Assembly (NCBI RefSeq): GCF_018390535.1
Contig: NZ_JAHBBW010000002.1
Coordinates: 310,001 to 374,000, forward strand
Length of the DNA stretch: 64,000 bases
Origin: Bacteroides propionicigenes
GTDB lineage: Bacteria > Bacteroidota > Bacteroidia > Bacteroidales > Bacteroidaceae
Direction of reading: 5' to 3'
The notes below the pieces were generated by a model. That model was given only the letters and a program-made list of their open reading frames with translations, did not search any database and had not been told where the DNA came from. Positions 16,751 through 25,730 of the stretch are shown here, piece after piece. The number at the start of each line of letters is the position of its first letter. Within the stretch, counting starts at the first letter, position 1. Made by a program: the position numbers and the translations under genes.

Positions 16751-19366
16751 GTGAACGAAGATATTGTCCTTACCCCGATGATGAAACAGTTTCTTGATTT
16801 AAAGGCAAAACACCCCGATGCCGTCATGCTGTTTCGTTGCGGAGACTTCTATGAAACTTACTCCACCGATGCTATTGTAGCCGCTGAAATACTGGGCATT
16901 ACTCTGACAAAACGTGCCAATGGAAAAGGGAAAACGATTGAAATGGCTGGTTTTCCTCATCATGCGCTCGATACATATCTGCCCAAGCTGATACGCGCGG
17001 GCAAGCGTGTAGCCATTTGCGACCAGTTGGAAGATCCGAAGCTCACCAAGAAACTGGTGAAACGCGGCATCACTGAATTGGTAACGCCGGGCGTATCCAT
17101 TAACGACAATGTGCTGAACTACCGGGAAAACAACTTTCTTGCTGCCGTTCATTTCGGCAAGGGGGCTTGCGGGGTAGCATTCTTGGATATTTCTACGGGT
17201 GAGTTCCTGACAGCTGAAGGTCCTTTCGACTATGTGGACAAGCTGTTGAATAACTTTGCCCCGAAAGAAGTGCTTTTTGAGCGTGGCCGCCGGGGAATGT
17301 TTGAGGGTAACTTCGGCAGCAAGTTTTTTACCTTCGAACTGGAAGACTGGGTGTTTACGGAAACTACCGCACGCGAGAAGTTGCTGAAACATTTTGAAGT
17401 GAAGAATTTGAAGGGATTCGGCGTAGAACATCTCAAAAACGGGATTATTGCTTCGGGGGCTATCTTGCAGTACCTCATTATGACACAGCATACGCAGATA
17501 GGACATATCACCTCTTTGGCACGCATAGAAGAAGACAAGTATGTCCGTCTGGATAAGTTTACGGTGCGCAGTCTGGAGCTGATGGGCAGTATGAACGACG
17601 GCGGCAGCAGCTTATTGAACGTGATAGATAAAACAATCAGTCCGATGGGAGCCCGTCTGTTGAAGCGCTGGATGGTGTTCCCTCTGAAAGATGTGCAGCC
17701 CATTAATGAGCGACTGAACGTGGTAGAGTATTTCTTCCGTAAGCCCGACTTCAAAGAACTGATTGAAGAACAGTTGCATTTGATAGGCGACTTGGAACGT
17801 ATTATCTCCAAAGTGGCCGTAGGGCGCGTTTCTCCTCGTGAGGTGGTTGCTTTGAAGGTAGCTTTGCAGGCAATCGAACCGATTAAGGAAGCCTGTATGG
17901 ATGCTGATAATGCCAGCTTGAACCACATTGGCGAACAACTGAATATCTGCCGGTCCATCCGTGACCGTATCGACAAGGAAATCAATAATGATCCCCCGTT
18001 GCTCATTAATAAAGGCGGTGTGATAAAGCCCGGTGTGAATGCCGAGTTGGACGAATTGCGCCGGATAGCTTATTCCGGCAAGGACTATCTTTTGCAGGTG
18101 CAGCAGCGGGAAAGTGAACTGACGGGCATTCCCAGTTTGAAGATAGGGTATAACAATGTTTTCGGTTATTACATCGAAGTACGTAACGTGCACAAAGATA
18201 AAGTGCCGCAAGAGTGGATTCGCAAACAGACGCTGGTGAATGCCGAGCGTTACATTACGCAGGAATTGAAGGAGTATGAAGAGAAGATACTCGGTGCCGA
18301 GGACAAGATACTGGTGTTGGAAACACAGCTTTACACAGAGCTGGTGCAGTCTCTGAGCGAGTTTATTCCCGCCATTCAGATTGACGCAAACCAGATAGCC
18401 CGTCTGGACTGCTTGCTTTCCTTTGCCACCGCAGCCCGCGAAAATAATTATATCCGTCCCGTAATTTCCGACGATGAAGTGTTGGAAATACATCAGGGAC
18501 GGCATCCGGTTATTGAGAAGCAGCTTCCGATAGGAGAGAAGTACATTGCCAACGATGTAATGCTGGACAGCAGCACGCAGCAGATAATCATTATCACCGG
18601 TCCCAACATGGCGGGTAAGTCTGCATTGCTTCGTCAGACTGCTTTGATTACGCTTATGGCGCAAATCGGCAGCTTTGTTCCGGCAGAAAGCGCGCATATC
18701 GGTTTGGTGGACAAGATATTTACCCGTGTGGGAGCCAGCGACAACATTTCCGTAGGCGAATCTACGTTTATGGTAGAGATGAACGAAGCGGCTGATATAT
18801 TGAACAACCTTTCTTCCCGCAGTCTGGTGCTCTTTGATGAATTGGGACGCGGTACTTCTACTTATGACGGCATTTCCATTGCATGGGCTATTGTGGAGTA
18901 TATCCACGAGCATCCGCGTGCCAAGGCGCGTACACTCTTTGCCACGCACTATCACGAACTGAATGAGATGGAAAAGTCCTTCAAGCGTATCAAGAATTAT
19001 AATGTGTCGGTAAAGGAGGTTGATAACAAGGTTATTTTTCTGCGCAAATTGGAGCGCGGCGGCAGTGAGCACTCCTTCGGTATTCACGTAGCCAAGATGG
19101 CCGGTATGCCTAAAAGTATTGTGAAACGCGCCGATGATATATTGAAGCAACTTGAGACGGATAACCGCCAGCAAGGCATATCGGGCAAACCGATGGTCGA
19201 AGTGGGAGAAACACGCGGCGGTATGCAGCTCAGTTTCTTCCAGCTTGACGACCCGATATTATGCCAGATACGTGACGAAATACTGAATCTGGACGTGAAC
19301 AACCTGACACCGCTCGAAGCGCTGAACAAGCTGAATGACATTAAACGGATAGTAAAAGGAAAGTAA
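16751..19366 (+). CDS. mutS: DNA mismatch repair protein MutS
   Basis: MutS (871 residues) recognises mismatches and small loops and recruits MutL. The mismatch-probing FxE motif is GDFYETY near residue 36, the Walker A is [13 protein letters not shown] (about 617), and the Walker B/ABC region reads DELGRGTST. Full length. The start codon is GTG; no upstream ATG fits the family N-terminus. Its stop codon TAA is followed, with no base between, by the stop of the convergent lgt gene. Confidence 0.97.
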   Translation: MNEDIVLTPMMKQFLDLKAKHPDAVMLFRCGDFYETYSTDAIVAAEILGITLTKRANGKGKTIEMAGFPHHALDTYLPKLIRAGKRVAICDQLEDPKLTKKLVKRGITELVTPGVSINDNVLNYRENNFLAAVHFGKGACGVAFLDISTGEFLTAEGPFDYVDKLLNNFAPKEVLFERGRRGMFEGNFGSKFFTFELEDWVFTETTAREKLLKHFEVKNLKGFGVEHLKNGIIASGAILQYLIMTQHTQIGHITSLARIEEDKYVRLDKFTVRSLELMGSMNDGGSSLLNVIDKTISPMGARLLKRWMVFPLKDVQPINERLNVVEYFFRKPDFKELIEEQLHLIGDLERIISKVAVGRVSPREVVALKVALQAIEPIKEACMDADNASLNHIGEQLNICRSIRDRIDKEINNDPPLLINKGGVIKPGVNAELDELRRIAYSGKDYLLQVQQRESELTGIPSLKIGYNNVFGYYIEVRNVHKDKVPQEWIRKQTLVNAERYITQELKEYEEKILGAEDKILVLETQLYTELVQSLSEFIPAIQIDANQIARLDCLLSFATAARENNYIRPVISDDEVLEIHQGRHPVIEKQLPIGEKYIANDVMLDSSTQQIIIITGPNMAGKSALLRQTALITLMAQIGSFVPAESAHIGLVDKIFTRVGASDNISVGESTFMVEMNEAADILNNLSSRSLVLFDELGRGTSTYDGISIAWAIVEYIHEHPRAKARTLFATHYHELNEMEKSFKRIKNYNVSVKEVDNKVIFLRKLERGGSEHSFGIHVAKMAGMPKSIVKRADDILKQLETDNRQQGISGKPMVEVGETRGGMQLSFFQLDDPILCQIRDEILNLDVNNLTPLEALNKLNDIKRIVKGK

Positions 19367-20281
19367 TTATCTTACTGCCGCTTTTTTGCCGTAGAAGAAC
19401 ATGAAGTAAATTCCGATGATTATGAACGGAACGCTGAGCCATTGGCCCATGTTCAGCGCCATTGTCTTTTCAAAATCCACTTGTTCTTCTTTCAGGAACT
19501 CAATGAAGAAGCGGAAGATAAATATTTCCGTCAGGCAAAGACCGAAGAAAAATCCGCGGTGATAGGGTAGGGAAGCTCCGGCTTGCACTGCGGTGGACTT
19601 TGCTTTTGTGGTGCTGAAGTCTGTTTCCAGCTTGCTTTCCTGCTTTTTCTGTCCGCGTTTATAAAGATAAACCATTCCTAAGAAGAAAATGAAGTAAGCA
19701 ATTGCTTCGTATAGCTGTGCCGGATGGCGGGGCAGCATATCCACCCGTTCGAAGACGAATGCCCAGGGTACATCGGCGGGTTTGCCGACAATCTCGGAAT
19801 TCATCAAGTTGGCAAGGCGGATGCAGCAGGCAGTGATGGGCGTAGCAACGGCTATCATGTCCAGCACGTCCATATAGTGCATCTTTGTCTTACGGCAGTA
19901 CATCCAAAGGGCGATAATCAATCCTAACGTACCTCCGTGACTGGCAAGTCCTTCATAGCCTGTAAATTTCCAACCTCCGTCCGGCAGGAATTTTACAGGG
20001 AGTATCATTTCCCAAAAATGGTTCAGGTAATAATCCGGCTGATAGAACAGGCAATGCCCTAATCTCGCCCCTATCAGGATGCCGAAGAAGCAATAGAAGA
20101 ACAGCGGGTCGAATTTTTCATCGCTTATCTTGCGGTCGCGATATTGCTGGCGTACGATGAAATAGGCAAAGGCCAGTCCGATAATCCATAATAATCCATA
20201 GTATCGGATGGAGATACCGAAAAGGTTGAACAGTTCGGGATTAGGATTCCAGTTGATGGAGAGGAGAGTCGGCATATTCAT
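19367..20281 (-). CDS. lgt: Prolipoprotein diacylglyceryl transferase
   Basis: Lgt (304 residues) adds diacylglycerol from phosphatidylglycerol to the lipobox cysteine of prolipoproteins, the first step of lipoprotein maturation in the inner membrane. Seven hydrophobic segments, the signature GGLASHGG-like [12 protein letters not shown] and the conserved arginine in IGARLGHC are visible, and HPAQLYEA near the C-terminus is the usual HPTQLYEA. The loop after residue 215 ([14 protein letters not shown]...) is a longer, charged insertion than in E. coli Lgt. It directly abuts mutS tail to tail. No promoter box was found; a palindromic repeat lies just upstream. Confidence 0.95.
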   Translation of the reverse strand: MNMPTLLSINWNPNPELFNLFGISIRYYGLLWIIGLAFAYFIVRQQYRDRKISDEKFDPLFFYCFFGILIGARLGHCLFYQPDYYLNHFWEMILPVKFLPDGGWKFTGYEGLASHGGTLGLIIALWMYCRKTKMHYMDVLDMIAVATPITACCIRLANLMNSEIVGKPADVPWAFVFERVDMLPRHPAQLYEAIAYFIFFLGMVYLYKRGQKKQESKLETDFSTTKAKSTAVQAGASLPYHRGFFFGLCLTEIFIFRFFIEFLKEEQVDFEKTMALNMGQWLSVPFIIIGIYFMFFYGKKAAVR

Positions 20282-20320
20282 AAGTAATTAAAATTAGTAA
20301 GTAAATGTTGGAATGGGAAT

Positions 20321-20472
20321 GTGTCAAAACAAAAACTCGCTTACTGCTTGTTTCTTTTTAGGCACGGATTACACGGATTTCACAGATTTTCTTTATTCTT
20401 TTTCCGTGAAATCCGTGCCTAAAAGAAATGTTCAAGTGTATTTTGACACACCCACATTCGCTCTGAATGACA
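20321..20472. repeat. Composite palindrome: ACGGATTACACGG family copy 2 plus fragments
   Basis: TTTCTTTTTAGGCACGGATT (from 20351) pairs with its complement ending at 20427; the left arm has eight extra bases (ACACGGAT). It is bracketed by GTGTCAAAAC (20321-20330) and TTTTGACACAC (20441-20451), and a fragment of the other family, CGCTCTGAATGACA, follows at 20459-20472. Several repeat types are thus stacked in one gap between lgt and panE. Confidence 0.8.
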
Positions 20473-20507
20473 AAAGTAGCATAAAATAATCGAGTAAAGG
20501 TATAAAG

Positions 20508-21452
20508 TCAGCTGAATTTTTCGGCTACCATCTTGTATGTAGGGATGTCAACTCCTTGTTCTTGGGCTGCCGCAATCATGTCGAACAGCAATCCCTGCAC
20601 TTCGCTTTGATGTCCGCGCGCCATGTCTTTTTGCATGGAAGCGGTACTTTCGGGCGCAAGTTTGTCTATTACCTTGAGATTGTACTCTACGATGTCTTCC
20701 TTGAACTCGATGCCCAGTTTCCGTCCCAATGCGGCGCTTTCTTGTGAGAGTCCGATAAAGGTGTCACGTACTTTGCCGGGCTTTTGTACTTCGCCCATAG
20801 GCACGTCGTAGTAGGCGCCGGTTACAGCCATGGCCGAAATGAAAGACCATTTTACGAAGGTGTCGCGGTTGATGTCGGGAGATATTTCTGCCTTGATGCC
20901 GCTTTCCTGCAAATCCTGTTGTATGGCTTCTAATGTTTCACGGGAAACAATGGTGTCTTTGTGCGCTCCGTAAACCAAACGGAATATCTTTCCCATCTGC
21001 GTGATTTCGCCTTTGCCGGAAACGAAACCTACGATGTAGATGCAGCCGTCCAGTACCGTAACGCCGGAAACCAACCGCTGTATGCGAGGTCCTGTGCCAT
21101 AGACGTTCAGAATGGGGATTACTACCGTATTTTTATGTGCGGCACGTTTGATTAGTTCTGTAATGGAGTCTACGGAATAGCCTTTGACGCATACGAAGAT
21201 AACGTCTGCTTTGTACCGGGCTGACTTCTCCGCTAAGGAAGTATATTCTTCTGCCGTATAAGCGGGTATCTTCAATGCGTGTTCACCCTTTAAGTCGGAA
21301 TGCAACCGCAAACCGTGCTCACGCATGGCGGCAAGGTGCTCGCCGCGTGCAATGCACGTAACGTCTTTTCCTGCCAGTGCAAGGAAACCTGCAATACTTC
21401 CGCCTACGCCGCCTGTGCCGGCAATGAGATATCTCAGATTGTTATTTGCCAT
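20508..21452 (-). CDS. panE: 2-dehydropantoate 2-reductase family protein
   Basis: The 314-residue protein is of the ApbA/PanE family, which reduces ketopantoate to pantoate with NADPH on the way to coenzyme A. The N-terminal Rossmann fold has GTGGVGGSIAG near residue 12, and the C-terminal helical domain has the conserved RDTFVKWSFISAM segment with the catalytic lysine expected there. Substrate is assigned from family only; other 2-keto acid reductases share the fold. It follows ychF by 30 bases on the same strand and is likely co-transcribed. Confidence 0.85.
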   Translation of the reverse strand: MANNNLRYLIAGTGGVGGSIAGFLALAGKDVTCIARGEHLAAMREHGLRLHSDLKGEHALKIPAYTAEEYTSLAEKSARYKADVIFVCVKGYSVDSITELIKRAAHKNTVVIPILNVYGTGPRIQRLVSGVTVLDGCIYIVGFVSGKGEITQMGKIFRLVYGAHKDTIVSRETLEAIQQDLQESGIKAEISPDINRDTFVKWSFISAMAVTGAYYDVPMGEVQKPGKVRDTFIGLSQESAALGRKLGIEFKEDIVEYNLKVIDKLAPESTASMQKDMARGHQSEVQGLLFDMIAAAQEQGVDIPTYKMVAEKFS

Positions 21453-21482
21453 TTGTATAGTGTATTGGTGTGATCCGTGTCT

Positions 21483-22586
21483 TTATACGTTGAAGCGGAA
21501 GTGCATGATATCTCCGTCCTGCACCACATATTCTTTACCTTCCACACCCAGTTTTCCGGCTTCGCGCACGGCGGCTTCGCTGCCATATTTGATGTAGTCT
21601 TCGTACTTGATGACTTCTGCGCGGATAAAACCTTTCTCAAAATCAGTGTGGATAACGCCGGCGCATTGCGGAGCTTTCCAACCTTTGCGATAGGTCCATG
21701 CCTTTACTTCCATTTCGCCGGCAGTGATGAACGTTTCGAGGTTCAGCAGGCTGTAGATGGCTTTAATAAGTCTGTTGCAGCCGCTTTCTTTCAAACCGAG
21801 ATCTTCGAGGAACATTTGTTTTTCTTCGTAAGTCTCCAGTTCGGCAATGTCGGCTTCGGTCTGTGCGGAGATGATGATGAGTTCGGCATCTTCGCCTTTG
21901 ATGGCTTCGCGTACTTGTTCTACGTATTGATTACCGTCGGCGGCGCTGGTATCATCTACGTTGCAGACGTAAAGCACCGGTTTCGTTGTGAGCAGGAACA
22001 TCTGTTTGGCACACTGTTCTTCATCGTCGTTCTGAGGAATTACGGTGCGGGCGCTCTGTCCTTGCTCCAGTGCATCTTTATAGCGCAGCAGGAGTTCGTA
22101 CTCCACCTTTGCCATTTTGTCTCCGCCTACTTTGGCTATCTTTTCCACGCGCTTGATACGGTTTTCCACGGTATCGAGGTCTTTCAGCTGAAGTTCGGTG
22201 TCGATGATTTCCTTGTCGCGCACAGGGTCTACACTGCCGTCCACGTGTACGATATTACCATTGTCGAAGCAACGCAGTACGTGGATAATGGCGTCGCACT
22301 CGCGGATGTTGCCCAGAAACTGATTACCCAATCCCTCACCTTTGCTGGCGCCTTTCACCAGTCCGGCAATATCGACAATATCGCATACGGCGGGTACGAT
22401 ACGTCCCGGATGAACGATTTCGGCGAGTTTCGTCAGTCGCTCGTCGGGTACGGATACTTGCCCCATTTGGGCGTCGATAGTACAGAACGGAAAGTTTGCA
22501 GCCTGTGCTTTTGCGCTGCTCAAGCAATTGAAAAGAGTGGATTTCCCTACGTTGGGAAGTCCTACGATACCAGCTTTTAATGCCAT
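21483..22586 (-). CDS. ychF: Ribosome-binding ATPase YchF
   Basis: YchF/OLA1 (367 residues) is a universally conserved Obg-family ATPase that binds ribosomes and influences stress responses. Walker A is [12 protein letters not shown] (about 8-19), G3 is [17 protein letters not shown] and the adenine-specific NxxE-type motif replaces NKxD. The C-terminal TGS domain ends with [13 protein letters not shown], the usual YchF terminus. The -7 box TATCTTTG is at 22652-22659 (minus). First gene of a ychF-panE pair. Confidence 0.96.
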   Translation of the reverse strand: MALKAGIVGLPNVGKSTLFNCLSSAKAQAANFPFCTIDAQMGQVSVPDERLTKLAEIVHPGRIVPAVCDIVDIAGLVKGASKGEGLGNQFLGNIRECDAIIHVLRCFDNGNIVHVDGSVDPVRDKEIIDTELQLKDLDTVENRIKRVEKIAKVGGDKMAKVEYELLLRYKDALEQGQSARTVIPQNDDEEQCAKQMFLLTTKPVLYVCNVDDTSAADGNQYVEQVREAIKGEDAELIIISAQTEADIAELETYEEKQMFLEDLGLKESGCNRLIKAIYSLLNLETFITAGEMEVKAWTYRKGWKAPQCAGVIHTDFEKGFIRAEVIKYEDYIKYGSEAAVREAGKLGVEGKEYVVQDGDIMHFRFNV

Positions 22587-22920
22587 AGTGCTATAGTATT
22601 TTTATTATTATCAATCAGTTATATTATTCTTTTTTATCTCGTTTTGAGGTGCAAAGATAATTAATTTTAAGCTAACGCAGTAATCTTCTTATACTTTCTC
22701 TTTTTATCGGGTACCGGAACGTCTACGGAATATCAGTTTTTAAGCTTTCTCAAATTCATTCTTTCAATGCCGGGGCTGTGCCACTTACCAATTTTAGAAT
22801 ATGTAATTGGGGTTATAATATCCGTAATTCATCTACTATGCCGTAAAATGTTTCCCACTATTTTTGCACTTAAAGACAGACTAATAATAGAATAGATATG
22901 AGTAAAAACCGCTAAATGAT
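22587..22920. other. Gap with two promoter boxes upstream of a gene remnant
   Basis: It holds the ychF -7 box (22652-22659, minus) and a TATTTTTG box at 22859-22866 (plus) that would drive the remnant at 22921 and possibly the hydrolase gene. Otherwise no feature was recognised. Confidence 0.45.
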
Positions 22921-23040
22921 ATGAATGTAGAATATTTCCAACAGATGATTGCAGCGGGCGAACCGTTGGCAGGCGAAAAAATGATTGCTTTCATGCGTGA
23001 GCAGAGCGACAACACCCGTCTAAGTATATTGATAATATAA
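22921..23040 (+). pseudogene. Remnant of a sugar O-acetyltransferase N-terminus
   Basis: A 39-codon frame (MNVEYFQQMIAAGEPLAGEK ... MREQSDNTR, then an unrelated tail and stop) resembles the N-terminal cap of Bacteroides hexapeptide sugar O-acetyltransferases, which in full length is followed by the left-handed beta-helix. The rest of that gene is missing and an unrelated lipoprotein gene starts 14 bases later, so a deletion has probably joined the two. A promoter box precedes it. The family match is from memory of the motif and is moderately sure; a genuine small peptide is the alternative. Confidence 0.5.
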
Positions 23041-23053
23041 AATCTGATTAACA

Positions 23054-24136
23054 ATGAATACCAAAATTTTCAAATCAGCAGTCATTGCCTTGTTCATAAG
23101 TTCCTGCATACTTATGGGCTGTAATAATAGCAGAACAAACAACGAAACAAATTCAGCAAATCAAATGAATACACTTAATCTAACTTCAGAATGGGACAAG
23201 ACTTTTCCCAAAAGCGACAAAGTAAACCATAGTAAGATAACTTTCCATAATCGTTATGGTATTACGCTGGTGGCAGACCTTTATGCGCCTGTAAATGCTT
23301 CAGGGAAACTTCCGGCAATCGCTGTCAGCGGACCATTCGGAGCTGTCAAGGAGCAGTCTTCCGGACTGTATGCCCAGCAGCTTGCTGAAAGAGGTTTCCT
23401 TACGATTGCCTTCGATCCTTCGTATACCGGAGAAAGCGGAGGGGAACCGCGCTATGTGGCTTCTCCCGACATTAACACGGAAGATTTCAGTGCAGCCGTT
23501 GACTATCTGATGAACCGTGAGGACGTGGATTCCGCGAAAATAGGTATCTTAGGTATTTGCGGTTGGGGAGGAATAGCCATACAGGCAGCTATCAACGACC
23601 CACGTATAAAAGCTACTGTGGCATCCACCATGTATGACATGACGCGTGTAAATGCCAACGGATATTTTGACTCTGAAAACACGGCAGAACAACGCAATTC
23701 CAAACGCGCGGCAATGGCTGCGCAGCGTACCGAAGATTATAAAAACGGCTTTTACAAGTCGGGAGGTGGAGTTGTTGACCCTCTGCCTGATGATGTACCC
23801 CAGTTCGTGAAAGACTATTACGCCTACTACAAAACTCCACGTGGCTATCACAAACGTTCGCTCAATTCAAACAACGGCTGGAACGTTACCTCCAATCTTC
23901 CTTTTCTTAATTTCAAATTCTTTGATTATGCCGGTGAATTGGAAAACGCAGTGATGATTGTGCATGGCGACAAGGCGCATTCGTTCTATTTTGGTAAAGA
24001 TGTGTACGCTCTTTTGAAAGGGGATAATAAGGAGTTTGTCGTTGTCGCAGGTGCAAACCATACAGATTTGTATGACGGACTTAGCGTCATTCCTTTTGAT
24101 AAAATAGAAAGTTTTTTCAATAAGAATCTGAAATAA
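23054..24136 (+). CDS. Lipoprotein alpha/beta hydrolase
   Basis: The 360-residue protein has a lipoprotein signal peptide (lipobox LMGC, cysteine at residue 23), so it is exported and lipid-anchored. An alpha/beta hydrolase fold follows: GYAQQLAERGFLTIAFDPS-like start in parts (RGFLTIAFDPSYTGESGG), nucleophile elbow ILGICGWGGIA and a C-terminal ANHTDLYD with the probable catalytic histidine. The elbow has Cys where Ser is usual, as in dienelactone hydrolases and YcjY-like proteins. Substrate unknown. It may be co-transcribed with the remnant at 22921, and ends 53 bases before the convergent HD gene. Confidence 0.82.
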   Translation: MNTKIFKSAVIALFISSCILMGCNNSRTNNETNSANQMNTLNLTSEWDKTFPKSDKVNHSKITFHNRYGITLVADLYAPVNASGKLPAIAVSGPFGAVKEQSSGLYAQQLAERGFLTIAFDPSYTGESGGEPRYVASPDINTEDFSAAVDYLMNREDVDSAKIGILGICGWGGIAIQAAINDPRIKATVASTMYDMTRVNANGYFDSENTAEQRNSKRAAMAAQRTEDYKNGFYKSGGGVVDPLPDDVPQFVKDYYAYYKTPRGYHKRSLNSNNGWNVTSNLPFLNFKFFDYAGELENAVMIVHGDKAHSFYFGKDVYALLKGDNKEFVVVAGANHTDLYDGLSVIPFDKIESFFNKNLK

Positions 24137-24189
24137 ATCAAAGGAATGGGCATCATTGTGTTGTACAAAATGGTATACAGCGGATTTTT

Positions 24190-24816
24190 CTATTGTCTTT
24201 CCTCAGTATACAGTCGGTGGAAAACGGACTTCAGTTGTTTTTCATCAGCAATGATGGCTTGCAGTTCTTTCAGCCGTTCCGCATTCTTGGAATTAGGAAA
24301 CCAGAGTTTCAGATAGCCGCCGGGAGCGTACTTCTCCATCAGATGTTTGTGGAAACGCCGGTAGTGCCATGCTTCGTCTGCCGTTGGATTTTGCTTCAAT
24401 CCGTATTGTACGGTACGGCGCAGGGTGATGTCAGAGTCGATGATACGGTCGGCTTCAGCTACGATTTTGCCGTAAATACTGCGTGGCTCATGGTCGGTGG
24501 ATGCCCGGTGATCTTCTACGGCTTCGCGCATAATCTTTATCTCTTCTTTGCTGAACCATTGTAGAAGGCTGGTGTCTGCCGCTATGATTTCTCCCGAAAC
24601 GAGGTGATGCGTGGCACGGTCTCGGCATAGTCCTGTATCGTGGTAGGCTGCTATGGCGTAGACAAGACGTTCGTCTGCTTGGGGATAGAGTCTGGCAAGA
24701 GCAAGGCTTTCCTCAATGACTGTTTGTACATGCGAGAGGCTGTGTGCCTTGTCAAAGTGTTCGTATCGGGGGATGATTTCTGTCTCGATGTAGCGGGTAA
24801 GTGTTTGAGGTATCAT
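24190..24816 (-). CDS. HD-domain phosphohydrolase
   Basis: The 208-residue cytoplasmic protein has the HD metal site: H in KAHSLSHVQ, the HD pair in AAYHDTGLC (about residue 67), a later H in EDHRAS and D in EADRIIDSD. It should be a metal-dependent phosphohydrolase, perhaps on nucleotides; the exact substrate is not evident. The start MIPQTL at 24814-24816 lies just behind a -7 box TACTTTTG (24841-24848, minus), which rules out the longer frame. A palindromic repeat (24861-24998) lies directly upstream of the promoter. Confidence 0.85.
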   Translation of the reverse strand: MIPQTLTRYIETEIIPRYEHFDKAHSLSHVQTVIEESLALARLYPQADERLVYAIAAYHDTGLCRDRATHHLVSGEIIAADTSLLQWFSKEEIKIMREAVEDHRASTDHEPRSIYGKIVAEADRIIDSDITLRRTVQYGLKQNPTADEAWHYRRFHKHLMEKYAPGGYLKLWFPNSKNAERLKELQAIIADEKQLKSVFHRLYTEERQ

Positions 24817-24860
24817 GCTTCTATATTCTTTATTGGAAGGCAAAAGTACAAAAAAAAGAG

Positions 24861-24998
24861 GTGTGTCAAAATGTAAAAGTCCTATCATTCTGTCATTCAG
24901 AGGAGCTTGCGACGAAGAATCTTCTCTCTAATGTATGCAGAGAAGAGATTCTTCACTGCGTTCAGAATGACAGAATGATGGGACTTTTACATTTTGAC
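24861..24998. repeat. Palindromic repeat, copy D
   Basis: Long arms (24865-24920 and about 24945-24998) pair over GTCAAAATGTAAAAGTC, ATCATTCTGTCATTC and GAAGAATCT with several mismatches; the left arm carries the GAGCTTGCGA variant also found in copy B. The ends read GTGTGTCAAAATG, linking this family with the repeat at 29671-29714. It separates DUF3836 gene 2 from the HD gene promoter. Confidence 0.85.
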
Positions 24999-25069
24999 AA
25001 CCCCCTTTTTATATAGAAAGGTTTTGGGTTATTGTTAGCAATTAGAGTATTTAAGAGAGAATGGATAGA

Positions 25070-25453
25070 TTACATATTAGGGTTATCCATTGTCACTGTC
25101 ATTTCAGGGATAAGGACGTATGTATTCTTTCTATTGTTCCATTTGTAATAAGTAGTGGTAACCGACTTGCCTTGATAGGCATAACGGATGCACATATCAT
25201 TGGTCCATGTGTTCTTAACAGCGTTCCATTTCAGGGCTTCGCTTTCTGTCATGCGGTTCTGGTCATCGTACTTATAATTGTACTTCATATAGTTGGCAAG
25301 TGTGCTGCCGTCCATTTTATAAACAGTTTCAGCGACCTTTACTCCATTTACTTCTTCCGAATTGTAAATAAGGTTACTTTTGTTGTCTGCTGATGCGCTC
25401 ATTCCACATACAAAAAGAAAAGAGAATAAAATCAAAGTTTTTAAAGTTTTCAT
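25070..25453 (-). CDS. DUF3836 family secreted protein 2
   Basis: The 127-residue protein is a paralogue of the one at 16060-16485. It has a signal peptide (residues 1-22, ending SASA) and the core YNYKYDDQNRMTESEALKW. Function unknown. The -7 box TACATTTG (25514-25521, minus) has TTTA 19 bases upstream (25541-25544), a near-consensus promoter, and the 13-base direct repeat TATCAATATGTCA brackets the promoter. It stands alone between the polA terminator and repeat copy D. Confidence 0.82.
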   Translation of the reverse strand: MKTLKTLILFSFLFVCGMSASADNKSNLIYNSEEVNGVKVAETVYKMDGSTLANYMKYNYKYDDQNRMTESEALKWNAVKNTWTNDMCIRYAYQGKSVTTTYYKWNNRKNTYVLIPEMTVTMDNPNM

Positions 25454-25488
25454 AGCTTTATGTTTTTAGAGTTGTACTTGCTATTTTC

Positions 25489-25574
25489 TATCAATATGTC
25501 ATTGATTACGCTGCAAATGTACGCAATACTTTGACATAAATAAAATATTTGGGATTTATTTTATCAATATGTCA
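25489..25574 (-). promoter_or_regulatory. Promoter of DUF3836 gene 2 bracketed by direct repeats
   Basis: TTTA - 19 bases - TACATTTG on the minus strand (25514-25544). TATCAATATGTCA occurs at 25489-25501 (just downstream of the predicted start) and at 25562-25574 (upstream), 73 bases apart, as for a regulator that binds both sides of a promoter. Confidence 0.5.
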
Positions 25575-25620
25575 AACGGTGATAGGTTTATATGCTTTCT
25601 TTTTGGAAAGATTAATGAAC

Positions 25621-25653
25621 AAAAAATATCCGGCAGTGAAGATGCCGGATATT
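25621..25653 (-). terminator. Intrinsic terminator of polA
   Basis: AATATCCGGCA (25625-25635) and TGCCGGATATT (25643-25653) form a perfect 11-bp stem with a 7-base loop; on the minus strand it is followed by a T-run (25621-25626 as As). It lies about 80 bases after the polA stop. Confidence 0.85.
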
Positions 25654-25730
25654 CTGATGAGCAAACTGTATTTTAAAGCGATTACTTCCGTTGCTTTCTG
25701 ATTGTAAGTTAAATAAAGTTATAGACCGGA

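Noticed and set aside
17612-19174. 520-codon minus-strand frame opposite mutS
   Set aside because: Shadow of mutS; no recognisable domain.
21477-22580. Plus-strand frame of the same length as ychF
   Set aside because: Exact antisense of ychF, which has clear GTPase motifs.
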